Shown here piece by piece: positions 11,044 to 22,522 of a stretch of 64,000 bases of DNA. Source of the DNA: Cylindrodendrum hubeiense. Lineage: Eukaryota; Ascomycota; Sordariomycetes; Hypocreales; Nectriaceae. Both the position numbers and the translations under genes were made by a program. How positions within the stretch are numbered: position 1 is the stretch's first letter; each line of letters starts with the position of its first letter. Location: contig JAANBB010000001.1 of the NCBI GenBank assembly GCA_014621425.1, positions 434,001 to 498,000 of the forward strand. Reading direction: 5' to 3'. Under the pieces are notes generated by a model. It did not search any database and had not been told where the DNA came from. It was given only the letters and a program-made list of their open reading frames with translations.

Positions 11044-11706
11044 ATGCCGAGCGCAGCGACAAAGAAAACGATCAAGGAGATTGAGCGGCGCATCTCCTCA
11101 ATTGAGACCACCATCGAAAAAGTCAACGAAGTTGAGCAGGGCACCACCCTACCCCAAGCTTTCCCTGTGGTGGCTGGATATCTCCCTCTCGTTGTTAAAG
11201 TTCTCTCGTCTATTGTGTCGCATTTAAAGGAAAAGGAGAGTGCCGAGGAAACTGAAGATGATAAGGAGAGCTACCTCGAAATGAAGGCGGCGGCTGAAGA
11301 ATGGCGCTCTCTGGTGGAGCGACTAGATGACCTTTTCGACACTATCCCGTCCGAAGACTCTAGTGCGTGGGTCGATCGCTATCGCGAGGCCGTGGGCAGT
11401 GATGATAGGCTGGAGGAGGTGATGCGAGCGTTGCTCAGTGGCATTCGTGATATCGCCAAGGTGCCTCTTGTCAACGAGGACGAAATCAAGGATCTCCAGG
11501 AGGCGCTGAAGGTCGTCAAGCGTCTGCCCCCATCGTTGGAGGATGGCGGCAAAACGGGCCAGAATTTTATCAACAATGGGCCTGGGATTATGCCGATCCA
11601 TCTTGGGAAGGGGGAGCTAAACGTCAATTCTGGACCTGGCTTCATGGTCACTGGAAAAGGCGCTCACAGCACAGTGAATTATAACGGACAGAAGCCCCCA
11701 TCCTAG
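11044..11706 (+). CDS. Second SesA-like protein with C-terminal amyloid-type motif (effector 2)
   Basis: Intronless, 220 residues. The helical region follows effector 1 block by block: TLPQAFPVVAGYLPLVVKVL matches GLPSSFRDVASRLPLIKDSL, and a later block ending in LEEVMRALLSGIRDIAKV matches VETLMAGILADLQVL. The C terminus is again Gly rich: NNGPGIMPIHLGKG at residues 177-190, then ELNVNSGPGFMVTGKG. Aligned with effector 1, N, G, G, H, G, G and the following N-x-N-x-G-x-G fall at identical spacing over 30 positions, but the Gln residues are lost. It lies head to head with the NLR. The N-terminal helices are more charged than in effector 1. It could be a second executor, a decoy or a diverged paralogue; the sequence does not decide. 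Confidence 0.8.
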   Translation: MPSAATKKTIKEIERRISSIETTIEKVNEVEQGTTLPQAFPVVAGYLPLVVKVLSSIVSHLKEKESAEETEDDKESYLEMKAAAEEWRSLVERLDDLFDTIPSEDSSAWVDRYREAVGSDDRLEEVMRALLSGIRDIAKVPLVNEDEIKDLQEALKVVKRLPPSLEDGGKTGQNFINNGPGIMPIHLGKGELNVNSGPGFMVTGKGAHSTVNYNGQKPPS

Positions 11707-13081
11707 ACTTTGCTTTACAAGCAGGCTCGAATTTGTACCTTCTGCAGATTGTTAGACTTGGGATCATAAATCCCTCAATATGTATTGAGAGTATGCCAAT
11801 TTCTTTTCTATTATTATTCTCTGCATAACAACCGAGTAGTCTGGCCTTATCTTCGGCTCTCTTGCTTATAATGTCATGGCGTAAATTGAGCCTGGCCAGC
11901 CCAGCCTCAACCGTCCTACCCTCACTCCCCTGACCCGTCTTCCTAGTGCTGGTGCAACGCATATATACAGTCGCACACGAGATAAGGATCAGAAAAGCTG
12001 CAAATGGCCGGAAGTACCGGAAATCGAAACGTCGGAAATCACACCAAATTCAACCAATCCCTAAGGATCAGCGCTGAACCTCTAATTATTAGTACATCAG
12101 CCTCTAATTCTTAGCGCTAAACCTCTAACTCTTAGTGCACAAAGCCCCTAACTCTTAATACTGGAATGGGCAGAAACGCATGCTGGGTCTTGCCGAAAGT
12201 CTGGGTAATAGGACCGCAACCACACAGCCAAGCGAGCGATTGACAACCCGAATACTACATGCGTGTTATTATGCTCTAGTTAAAGAATGTATCGTATGAC
12301 TCGGGGTAAGACAATGTGAATTGGAGAATGTAAGTTCATTGAGTCGGCAACAACGGGCTGTCAGCGACAAGTTCGGCCTTGGTTTAGGACTATTGGCTCA
12401 ATTTAATTGTTGATCAGTCATTGAGATCGCTAAGGGAATATTTTGAGGACAGCAGACTAGACTGTCGACCTTCATCTTTGGCATTCTGAATCATCAGTAT
12501 CTTCAGTCATCTTGGGAGTCATCTTTAGAGATGCTCAGTTGTTAATCTTTTCGGCCCATTTCCCACCATCCTTTAGTGATTCATCTAAACAGACGGTAGT
12601 GCAAGGTGGTATCGATCAGACTTGTCTTCATGGTTCATTTCCATCGTCCCAAGTCCCGACCTTGCCCATCATTGAGGACGGATCGCCAGCTCACATACCA
12701 CACACAACACAGTCCTTTTAAGTGGGTTGCTGGGAGTTCCAGTGCCTCCTCCATGCTCCCCCACCACACGGCAGTATAGAGGACAATATATTCTGTACTA
12801 AAATAATTTACATAGGTAGCCTCTCCAGTGTACGACCAAACAAGTACGCTAATATTCCTAATCCCAACGAGGACATTGGTTCATGGAAGCTTTACGTAAC
12901 GTCACCTTGCTCCGCTTCCCAGGTGCCGCTGCACGACGCCATCTTCCCCGCACTAAACTATCCGGGGTACATGCCGTGTGGTCCGAGGCCTTCGGAATCA
13001 ACTTTTCGTTTTTGTACTCTCGGAATCCTCGTCATCTCCACCCTGAACCACACATTGACCACTTCCGGCTGTCGGTCAAAC
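11707..13081. other. Intergenic, no gene recognised
   Basis: 1.4 kb with a small degenerate tandem repeat near 12.1 kb. Short overlapping frames at 12.5-13.2 kb have no family content. The end of the stretch is the promoter of the next regulator. Confidence 0.5.
12077..12164. repeat. Degenerate 22-bp tandem repeat, four copies
   Basis: Units start at 12077, 12099, 12121 and 12143, each built on CCTCTAAYTCTTAGYRC with a variable tail. There is no terminal inverted repeat or coding sequence nearby that would make it a transposon end. Confidence 0.75.
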
Positions 13082-15417
13082 ATGGCCAGCGTCAAAAAAC
13101 GTCGCTTTCCGTACACGCGCGTCGCATGGTGTGGTCTGCACCTCGTCAGTCTCCAACTGTTCATCGCTAACCTCGCGTTTCAGCGACAAATGCCAGCGCC
13201 GCAAAATAAAATGCAGCGGGGAGCAGCCGTGCAAGGGATGTCGCGAGGGTGACGACATGTGCGTCTACAAACGCACCACGCGCTTCCGCTCCGCACGTCG
13301 TGGCTCGTGAGCTTCTTTCTGTCCATCTCGCCCTCTAATTCTCACTGACAATGACATTCTGCAAGCATTGGCACCAACACGCAAAGCTCGGAGGAGGCTT
13401 TGGAGCAGGATCATGCCATTGTGGTGGCGCCGAGCGTAAATTCGGCCTCTGGTCGCCGGAGTGTCGACCTCAACGCTTCGGCTCCGCCTTCCATGCTGGA
13501 CAACTCTGATTATTATCTTCGTCTTGCTGAGCAACGCCTTGTTGCTTTGAGCCCCGAGCAGAGCGATGCACCCCCACAGCGGCTTCGAAAGATAATGGTC
13601 GGGGCTGAGTCTATGCGACAGCTCGTCAATCATCGCACCGGCGGATCCCCGGGCGGGTTTCTGGCGGCTTTTGAGGCAAAGTACTGGATCAAAGTCATGC
13701 TAATCTATGAAGAAGAAATTGGTCTCCAATATCCATTTCTTGACATCGAGAAATTGAAGTACGACATAAGAGCGATCCGTTTCTCCCGAAGTAGTGCGGG
13801 AGTGCGCTCCACGGCAGCCAAAACCGCCAAAGAAGCGCGCTTGGAAGATGTCGCCTTCGTCATCCACGCAATTGTTTCAACTCTCACGGACCCCGCAGCT
13901 ATTAACGTCGCCAACCCTGTGATTGAAGAGATATTTACAGGTGCCATTGGCAGGACGCAGCTGAATGGCGTCGACAGGGATGAGTTGTGCGTGTTGATTC
14001 TCGCTGTGAGCCCTAATTCCCCAGTCTCTTCATGAACATCATCTGACCTGATACTTAGAGCATGTATTATTTCCTGAGCGACAGGGAGATCACAGCATGG
14101 CGAGGAATAGGGATAGTCATGCGACTGCTGCAGGAGCTGACCTGCAATGGCTCAGACGATCTACGCGTTAAATCTTCGTCCGAGCAGCTGCAAAGTGTAG
14201 GAGAAAAACTATACTGGTCAGCATACACGCTTGATCGCCGCTGGGGCTTTGGCACGGGATTGCCGTTTGCGATTCAGGATTCCGACATTAACCATCATCC
14301 CAGCTTTGCGGTAAGCACCTACTCTGTTCCGTTTCGCATGTTGTGTCTAAATAATTGGCCAAAGGACGATTCATTATCGTGTGCATACCTGAAATCCATG
14401 GTTTCATATGGTAGCGTCGCATCAGATGTCCGAAAGTCCATCCTCGATGCATCACTATCCCTGCCAGCAACATCAGCGTCAACGCGAGATCTACTCAACT
14501 TCCGAGTTGTACGATGGCAGAAGAATCTCCCGGCAAGGCTCCAGTTCCGGGGCGTTGACGATGGGTTTGACGCAGCCAAAGAGAGTCGCGGAGAGTACAA
14601 ACTGCGCCTCATGCTGCATCTCAGAGCAAACCAAATGCGAACCGTTATCCACAGGAAGTCGACAGTACAGTCTGAACCCGGCAGTTTCGATCCCTCCAGC
14701 ATCAACGACATGGTTGAGATAGCGCAGGACACCATCCGCATTCTTGTTGGACTAGCTCGGACGACGGACATTTACCACGCACAGCACAGGACATTCAACC
14801 ACTTCCTGGAGACGGCCCTGTCGTCTTTACTTCTTATTATGTGCTGCGCCGGGGCTGAGCAGAGTGTGTCATGCCTGCAGGATGTCGTTGCAGCAATGGA
14901 GCTTGTACGACAGCTATCGGCACAGTCACCTATCTCACGGAGACTGGGAGACAAATTACAGGGTATACAAGATGTCGTGGATAATATCCAAGCCCAAGGT
15001 CAGGAGTTGCCACGTTCAGCAGATCGTTCAGCCAGCTCGGTAACGGGACCAGAATCGGTCAACGTACAAAGCAACCCAACAAACTCATTTATTTCCTGTA
15101 CAACCGGCTCCCAAAAGACAAATACCGGAGCTGAGGATTCAATGATATCACAACCGGGCTTTGATCAAATTGATCCAAATCTTCAACCAGCCTTGATGCA
15201 GGAACCTCCAGTTGACAGAATCTCGACACAAGGTGCGCTATGTCCACCTATATTTCCATCTACGTCCGACCCCTCCTCAGAACTAGGCTTAGGGATAGCC
15301 CCTTTGCCAGCGTTGGATATTTCGCATGCTTTTGAGTCCTTGGACGGAGACTTTCGTTCCTTGCAATCAACAGAACTCTGGGATATCTTGAAGGACTATG
15401 AGAATTTTGGCTTCTAG
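13082..15417 (+). CDS. Zn2Cys6 transcription factor with fungal-specific TF domain
   Basis: Predicted exons 13082-13128, 13184-13306, 13366-14005, 14059-14310 and 14365-15417 encode about 704 residues. The DNA-binding cluster appears only after splicing: CDKCQRRKIKCSGEQPCKGC, then REGDDMC, with the first Cys codon split by intron 1 (branch CGCTAAC). The basic flank is KKRRFPYTRVA. The middle has a fungal-specific TF domain (YWSAYTLDRRWGFGTGLPFA). The C terminus is acidic and polar, as in an activation region. The fourth intron (14311-14364) is 54 bp and has no in-frame stop, so retention would add 18 residues without a frameshift. A nuclear role is expected; targets are unknown. The nearest genes are the NLR locus upstream and a broken NLR downstream. 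Confidence 0.88.
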
Positions 15418-16022
15418 CGGCCACAAACTATTGTTACAGTTCCCTTGACGCACTAGCAATTATACCTTGTTTATACAAACACTGAAGCATTACAGACCAA
15501 TACATGCATCAATACTTACCCTAATCAAACTCCTTTATTAGGCAAGCAAGGATTTTATGTTACTTCTCGTGCTAATGAAACACGCATTACGCCCAGTGCT
15601 GTTGGTGGCGTTGTGGCCGTTCAGCCAGCCTCACGATTCTCCGGCTCAGCCTGATGTCATTGGCAGCCCATTTTGCGCCCAGGTTGCCATGCATTGTGCC
15701 TAACGCCTCATGTCTGAAATTGAAGGCAGCCCGGTCTAGCGGCCGCCAACGCTTTTCTCGCCCAGCCCTCATCGCGTGAGGCATTTCTGTCCTAATCGAC
15801 GTATCATTGCCGTACATGTTCAAGAACTACATCAGAGGCCACGCGCATATCTTCCGTCAACTTTCCATCATTTTATGCCAATTAACACTCACCATCATTG
15901 ACTGTGACCGCTTGATCCTTCGAATCACAGTTTCACATGTCACAAGACAGAGTCCACATCTGGAAACGTAGTCAACTTCACAAGCGCTTTACTGGGTCTG
16001 GAAACCCCATCCCTGATCCGAA
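15418..16022. other. Intergenic
   Basis: AT-rich spacer with no supported feature. Confidence 0.5.
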
Positions 16023-19000
16023 ATGGAATCAATCAATCTTTTCGTCGCAACGCTATTTGCTCTGGTCCTATCATTTGGAATCTTCGCATTGGGTAGAGTG
16101 ACTGGAGGCCGCCCAACTAGCGCGCAAAAACGCAAGCCCGAAAGTCGCCGGAAATTTCTCACGGTTAAAATCTCAAACATTCCTCAAAGTGTGACGAAGG
16201 AAAAACTCAGCGATATATTAGCGGGGACAACCTCGGATAGTACCAATGCTATCGCATTGTCGTATACGCCATCAGCTATTTCAGGTCTTTCTAAGCGATT
16301 TTGCGTAGCCACTGCAACCTTCCAGACGGCCCCAACATCCAGCGAGCTGGAGACTTCTTTGAAACGCAAGATTGGTCCCGAAGCCAATCGATTGAAAGTG
16401 GATGAAGACTTCTTCGGTCTCACACCACTTGCAGATCCCCTGCAAGACACTGAAGTGGAGTAAGTCGTTACCGCATGGCCTAGAATTAAATGTGGCAATA
16501 TATGAAACTAAATACCACTATCAACCTAGTATTATTGCGGTAACTGGACTTGCCGGGCATGCGTTCGGATCATGGAGGTCCAAAAAGACGAAGTCCATGT
16601 GGCTACGAGATTTCTTGCCAGAATCGATTCCGAATGCACGCATATTGACATATGGCTATGACACTGAGCTCCCTGGAAGCCAGTCCGAGGCATCTATCCG
16701 AGAGTTATCAAGGAGACTCCTCGAATCTATCAAAACCACCAGAGACGGACATCTGGTAAGTGCTCATGACCTTGAAACGTGTAAATTCAAGCTGACATGG
16801 CATAGAGAGATCGACCTCTTATCCTCATTGGGCATAGTCTCGGGGGTCTTGTCGTGAAGGAGGTATGTTAAACTATAGCTCAGGGCACAGCCTCACTGAT
16901 TTTGAGCCTTCTTCACTTGCATGAAATTTCAACTGACCCAACCCAGGCCCTCGTGGAGGCATCTAAAGGCAGTGAAGATGACCGGGCAGTCTTCAGGTCT
17001 TGCTATGCTGTTGTGTTCTTCGGCGTTCCTAACAGAGGCCTTGACAACTCAAGCCTGATGGCTATGGTCAAGGGGCAGCCGAATGAGCAGTTGATTGGAA
17101 ATCTTTCTCCAAAATCTTCCTTCCTAACGATACTTCGCGAACGATTCGATGAATGCTTCACACTCGATGACTCAAAAATAATATGCATATTCGAAACGCA
17201 AATGACCTCGACTGTTGAGGTGAGTTGGTGGAGAGCCTTGCTTACCACAAAAGGCATTACTAACTGTCCATAACAGTGGTCTGCGAATACAGCATCATGG
17301 GAAAGGACCGGGAAGAAAGTCATGATGGTTCCACTAACGTCTGCTACCAATAGCGGCCCTAATGAAAAGGCGTACGATCGGCTATCCATAGACGCAGATC
17401 ATACCAATATCGTTAAGTTCAGTGACCAATCTGACGAGGACTACGCTACAATTGAATCGAGGATAAAACGTTTGGTTACGGATGCGCCAAGAGTTATCAA
17501 AGCCCGTTTTGTGCGCCATACAAAGAGTGAGTCTTCGATCTAAAGAGGAGATTTCAAATATGTATATTAAGACATGACTATAGAATTGTCACGCTTGGAA
17601 ACCCAATATATTCAGGCTCTCAAAGCTCCAAATTACGCATCTTTCAGGAATCACAAGGTAGATGATCCAACGGACGGAACACTCGGCTGGTTCTTGGAAA
17701 ATGAACATTTCCGCTATTGGCGCACGAAAGCTGAATCGTCGGGTCTATGGATACAGGGCTCAGCAGGCCAAGGAAAGACAATTCTCGCCAAATTCCTGCT
17801 GAACCATCTAGAAAATGCCTCTCTTGATCCTGAAACTCACACAACAGTCATCTACTTCTTTTTCTTTGATCAAGATGAGGACCTCAGGACTGTCAGTGCT
17901 GCCTTGAGATCTTTGATCAAACAATTACTTTCTGCTCAAGACGCCTTTCACATCATTTCCCACAACACTACCGTTGAAAATTCTACGATTTCTGACGACG
18001 ATCTATGGGACATTTTGAAAGAGCTGCTTTGCGCTCCTATGTTTGGTACAACATACTGCGTGATTGATGCTGCGGATGAGTGCCAAGGAGATGAAATGAG
18101 GCGAAGATTTCTGAGACTTCTCAAATCGCTCATTCAGTCACAACTCGGCAGAAGACAGATGTCACCTATTCTCAAGGTTCTCTTCATAAGCCGACCAACC
18201 ATTCAATTGAGCCGAGAGCTGAATCAATATCCCTGCATCTATCTGAAGGCAGACCATCGGGATTTGAGAACATTCATCGAGAGCAATATCGATGCCCTTG
18301 GGCTAAGCATGCAATTACCGAAGAATGCAAGTGATTTGTTAGCTGCTCATGCCGAACGGACCTTCTTGTGGGTATCAATCGTTATCAAGAAACTGGAAAG
18401 AGCGTCATCGTTGCTTTCACAAGCAGACTTGGAGCGCATTATTAGCGAGAGCCCATCCGATTTAACGGAACTTTACCGCGGCATAGTCGAACAGATCATG
18501 CAATTGAACGATACTGCGCAACAAAAGCTTTTGGTATGAGCGGTTTACGGTAAACGAGCCCTCACACTCCTTGAGCTCGAAGAAGCTCTTGCAGTTCAAG
18601 ACAATTCAATCGACAAAGAATCTACCGAAAAGTATAGAATAAGTCTCACAAAAGGCGCAATCACCGGCGCTACCGGCGTCATTTTGGAAGTTACCAATGG
18701 AAGGCTATACCTAGTACATCAATCGGCAAAGGATTTCTTCCTCAACAGTAGATACCTTGCAACTGCCCAATTTTGCCGAGGTCTACATCCTAACACGTAT
18801 TTGGCGAGAGTCTGCACGACATTCTTGTGTTTTAAGGATTTTGAGGTTGGCCCCTGTAGTAATCGCGAGGAACTGGATGAAAGGAAGCGTCGGTACCCAT
18901 TCCTTCTTTATGCTGCACGTCACTGGCATCGCCACATTGAGACAGCAGACCAAATCAGCAGTCTTACCGACACTATTAGCCGATTAACCAACCCAGGTTC

Positions 19001-19856
19001 TCCGATTCTTCTCGCTTGGGGAGGAGCATCTGGATTACTAGATCTTGAAAAAGCAGCAACTACATGGGATGTGGCCACCAATGTCAACATTCCGTGGTTG
19101 GCTGGATTTCAATCCAGAGGCACTGTCATCGACGAGATTATGGTTCAAAATGCGGCCAACGGCGGTGTAAGAGGCTACGATGCTTTGAAATCCTCTGTTT
19201 GGGAAAGTGGCGCTCGGGTTACCGCTGAAGCCGTTCACGCAGTTGCCCGTCAATTTGATCAAGAAATGATGCGACACTTCTTGAATAGCTATGGCGACAT
19301 CCTACAAACGCCCGAACTGATTAAGTCAGCGATGGTCAACAGGGAGAACAGTCTTCCTATAATACGATTGCTAATGGAAGTTCAAAATGAGTTTGCTCTC
19401 ACAGATGACCTGATGTCACTGATAGAGATGAATGGGAGCGGCGAAGATATCATACAAATAATCTTGCAAAGGGAGGGAGTTGTTGTCTCGAATACAACTT
19501 TTGCTGCGATCGTGCGCCGCTTCAGTTTTCACACAGTGAAGCTCTTGCTGAGCACACGAGAGGGCTTGGCAGTGACCAATGCGGTACTGGAAGCAGCAGC
19601 AGCGAATCCGGACTCTGAGGCGATAATGGCTCTTCTGCTTAACGAGCTAGGCCAAGACTTCCAGGTCACAGAAGAGATACTGAAAGTAGCAGTAGCGAAT
19701 TGGGACGGGGAGGCGATGATAGCTCTTCTGCTTCAGGAGCGAGGTCAAGACTTCCAGATCACAGAAAAGGTAGTCAAAGCAGTAGCAGCAGCAGCGAATT
19801 GGAACGTGGATGCGATAATAGCTCTTCTGCTTGAGAAACAAGATAAAGATTTGTAG
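16023..19856 (+). pseudogene. NLR: alpha/beta hydrolase-NACHT-helical repeats, broken by in-frame TGA
   Basis: Six predicted exons (16023-16459, 16530-16755, 16806-16862, 16947-17219, 17277-17526, 17584-19856) form one frame of 1171 codons with a single TGA at 18537-18539 (codon 733). A hydrophobic N terminus (INLFVATLFALVLSFGIFAL) is followed by a SERAC1-like lipase/hydrolase: DIIAVTGLAGHAFGSWRS, nucleophile GHSLGGLVVKE and VVFFGVPNRGLD. The NACHT domain has Walker A GSAGQGKTILAKF and Walker B-like YCVIDAADECQ. The stop falls where this family has Trp: KLLV-stop-AVYGKRALTLLELEEAL, so TGG probably became TGA. The rest, with the VHQSAKDFF block and C-terminal helical repeats of about 32 residues, stays in frame. 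A truncated 732-residue protein keeping hydrolase and NACHT could still be made. No readthrough context is evident; a sequencing error is the alternative. Confidence 0.8.
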
Positions 19857-20310
19857 TTTATAGTAAGGATATTTAAAGCAGCAACAGCGGCAGATTCGAA
19901 AGGAGGTGTCCTAAAAGCTCCATGGAGCCTCTTCCACTTGTTTAACTGGCCTCCGTTCTATCTTCAAATTCAGGACTTTAGTTGATCTAGATGTTGCAAA
20001 ATCTAGTTAAATAACCCTCCGGTTAACATGCCCTTATTAAGTCTCATTTATCAACTTTCCTAGTTACCTTTACAGAGGCTAAAAGCAAACACATTCCAGC
20101 ATACCTGAAGCTAGCTTTTGCGAGAACCCACTTATATTTGCCAGCTTATATCGTATAACCCATGTTGCCTTGTCCTAGCTAGATTACTTTCAGTGGATCA
20201 CCTGAATATGTCCTGGGCAGGGCCTGGGCAGGGTATGAGTAAAGCGACGCATGTTCGTGGGATATGCAGGGTAGTCAAGAGCAACTATTGAGCAGACAAT
20301 AAAGCCTCAA
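19857..20310. other. Intergenic with decayed NLR repeat
   Basis: Just after the TAG of the broken NLR the same frame reads FIVRIFKAATAADSKGG, which aligns with the preceding repeat (ITEKVVKAVAAAANW). The TAG replaces the CAG of the DFQ block, so the repeat array once continued. The remainder shows nothing else. Confidence 0.5.
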
Positions 20311-22522
20311 TTAAATAATCGACAAATCAGTGGAGTCTAGCTGGAAGTCCTCCAGAAGTGTCCTCCAATCCAGCATCCCCTGCGTCCCGTCAAATTCTTG
20401 CCCTCCGCTAGCTTCCACCCCATTCTTCCACCCAGCTAAAGCCATGCCATCGTCGACAACTTGGGGTGTCAGACATGCTCCTTCGGTCCCGGAACTATCG
20501 TCTTTGTTTGATGACGATTGCATTATCGAAGCTGCCTTTGACTTGAGGGCCGCAAGAACCATCCATTTTGATTCATTGGTCGCACATGCATCCGACTTCC
20601 GCGTCTTTTCCAGATGATACTCGACCGCATTCAGCGCCCGAGCTGCACTAGAACCTTGCGGACGTACACACAGATACCACAAGATGTAAAGCATCATATG
20701 AAACTGTGGATAAGCGCGCATCGACCAGCGAAAGGGCTTGAGCAGGTCATCTGCCCACATAGCGTCGGCTTCTTCGAGAATTTCCAGGGCTTCAAGCAGG
20801 TTCTCTTCTGAGGCCAGTCCGCTGGGGTTGTTCATAGTCTCTTGCTGCCGCGACACGAGATCGAGCTTCCGTAGAATAAACCGCGCAACGACGATGGTCA
20901 TTCGCTGTTGCGGGACGACGTGGTTGCAGCGGCTGAGAACACCGGCCATCTTTTCCCTAGCCTCACGGACGATCTGCGCACGGAATACCTCCCGTGGAGT
21001 CCCGGTGCCAGCAGTGGATTGCAGCAGCTGGCCGCATGCTCGAGAAACATACAGATTGACCAGAGCCAGCGTCATGCGGGTCCAGCCAGGACGGGCTGGC
21101 GGCAGTTCTTTCATTTCTGGATACAGGTCGACGTCCTCCAGATTGAGAGGCAAGTCAACGCCCGACATCAGCGAGGGGCTGTATGTGTTGTTCAGGCCGT
21201 GATCCTCGGCAGCTCGTCCGTCTCGAGCCACCAAATGCCACCATAGCCGACGTCGCATTTCAGATTCGAATGGGGGCAGGTTGAGCTTTCTTCCGTCTCT
21301 GTGCAGGCCAATCGACTCTGCAGCTCGAATTGCGAGGCCATTCAAAACCCAGATGCCTCGCCCGGAGTTTTGGACTCGCACAGCGGCCTAGAAGGGAGAA
21401 ATCTTTGTCAGCGTCACTCATCAATATCGTGGACCATCACGCACCAAGTAGATCGCCAGGGCTTGTAATAAAACCACAGTCGGGGCTTCAAGAAACTCGC
21501 TGTGCGCAAAGCCCTGCTCGATGCCCTTCTTGAAGCGCTGCAGCCACGTGTATTTTTCGCCCTCGAGGATGCTCGCCACCTCGGAGGGATCCAGCGAAAC
21601 CGTGGCGGAAAAATACACGGCACAGCACACGGCTAAAACCTCGGTCGACGTGTTGTTTGGGTTGTCGATGGCGGTGTAGATGGCGATTTCGTCAGTAGGG
21701 ATGTGAAGGACCTTTGAGCACGGGTCGACGTTGTCTACATATATCCTCCACAGCTGCATGGCCGCCAATTTCGGAGGGAGATATGCGGAGAGCGGCTGGT
21801 CGAAGCACCTGCTGGAGAGGATGCCCATGGGGTTGAATGGCGATGTGGTGGGTGGCTGCGGAGAATGGCTCCGCGGCGTTGACAGCGCCGAGCGGACGTC
21901 ATGTTCCTGGATGGTGTTAGCCACGACGCTCAGTGTCTGAGACAACGGATCTTGCCTGTTCGATGACGCGAGAGAAGAGCACTTCGTTGAAATACTGGCT
22001 GGATGTGCCCTTCTTCAATAGGACCTCATCGCTGGGACTCTCGTCGGCGGCTTCCGACTCGGCGGGTCGAATTGGCGACCCGTAGGTCGGAGATGTTGTC
22101 TGGCTGGTGCCGGAGTAAGGGGCGGTGGTAAAGGCGACGCTGGTGTGACCCGAGTCGGTGCGACCCGTGTTGCTGGGACCTGTGCTGCCGTGACGCCCAT
22201 CGGTATTGCCTGTAGGCGCAGTTGAAAACGGCCTGAAGCTCAATTGCACCTCCTGCTCGCGCGAAACGGCAATCAGCGTCTTCTCCAGGTCCGAAATGCG
22301 GCTGGCGACGTCGGTGATGGTCGTCTTGCGCACGCGGCGGACCGGCGGCCCGGTCTGCGGGTACAGACAAGTATACCCGCCGCGCGCGCACTGGGAGCAC
22401 GGCGACTGCTTGTCGCAGCGCACCTTGCGGCGGTGGCAGATGACACAGGACCGCTCCACCCGGCGTCCGGTGGCCGGCGACCGCGAGGGGCCGGCCATGT
22501 TCAGGGGCCTGGGAGACGCCAT
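20311..22522 (-). CDS. Zn2Cys6 transcription factor with fungal-specific TF domain
   Basis: Three exons (21957-22522 less the splice base at 21956, 21445-21906, 20311-21387) give about 701 residues. The N-terminal cluster is CVICHRRKVRCDKQSPCSQC then ARGGYTC, followed by basic RRVRKTT and a short coiled linker. The TF domain includes YFNEVLFSRVIEQ, joined to EHDVRSALSTP across an intron with a GC donor (CAG/GCAAGA) and AG acceptor, and later GLAIRAAESIGLHRDG with MRRRLWWHLVARD, the family signature. It is read divergently from an MCT-type transporter 1.2 kb away and may control it; that is inference from position only. The C terminus is acidic (LLEDFQLDSTDL). Confidence 0.9.
21907..21955 (-). 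other. GC-AG intron
   Basis: A 49-bp intron with donor GCAAGA, branch GGCTAAC and acceptor CCAG joins the two TF exons in phase 0. No GT donor nearby preserves the frame. Confidence 0.75.

Noticed and set aside
12722..13252. 176-codon frame ahead of the Zn2Cys6 gene
   Set aside because: Overlaps the true first exons of the regulator in another frame and has no family content.
18534..18600. Reading GTATGA at 18534 as an intron donor that removes the NLR stop
   Set aside because: The residues right after the stop (AVYGKRALTLLELEEAL) are conserved in the family and must be exon.
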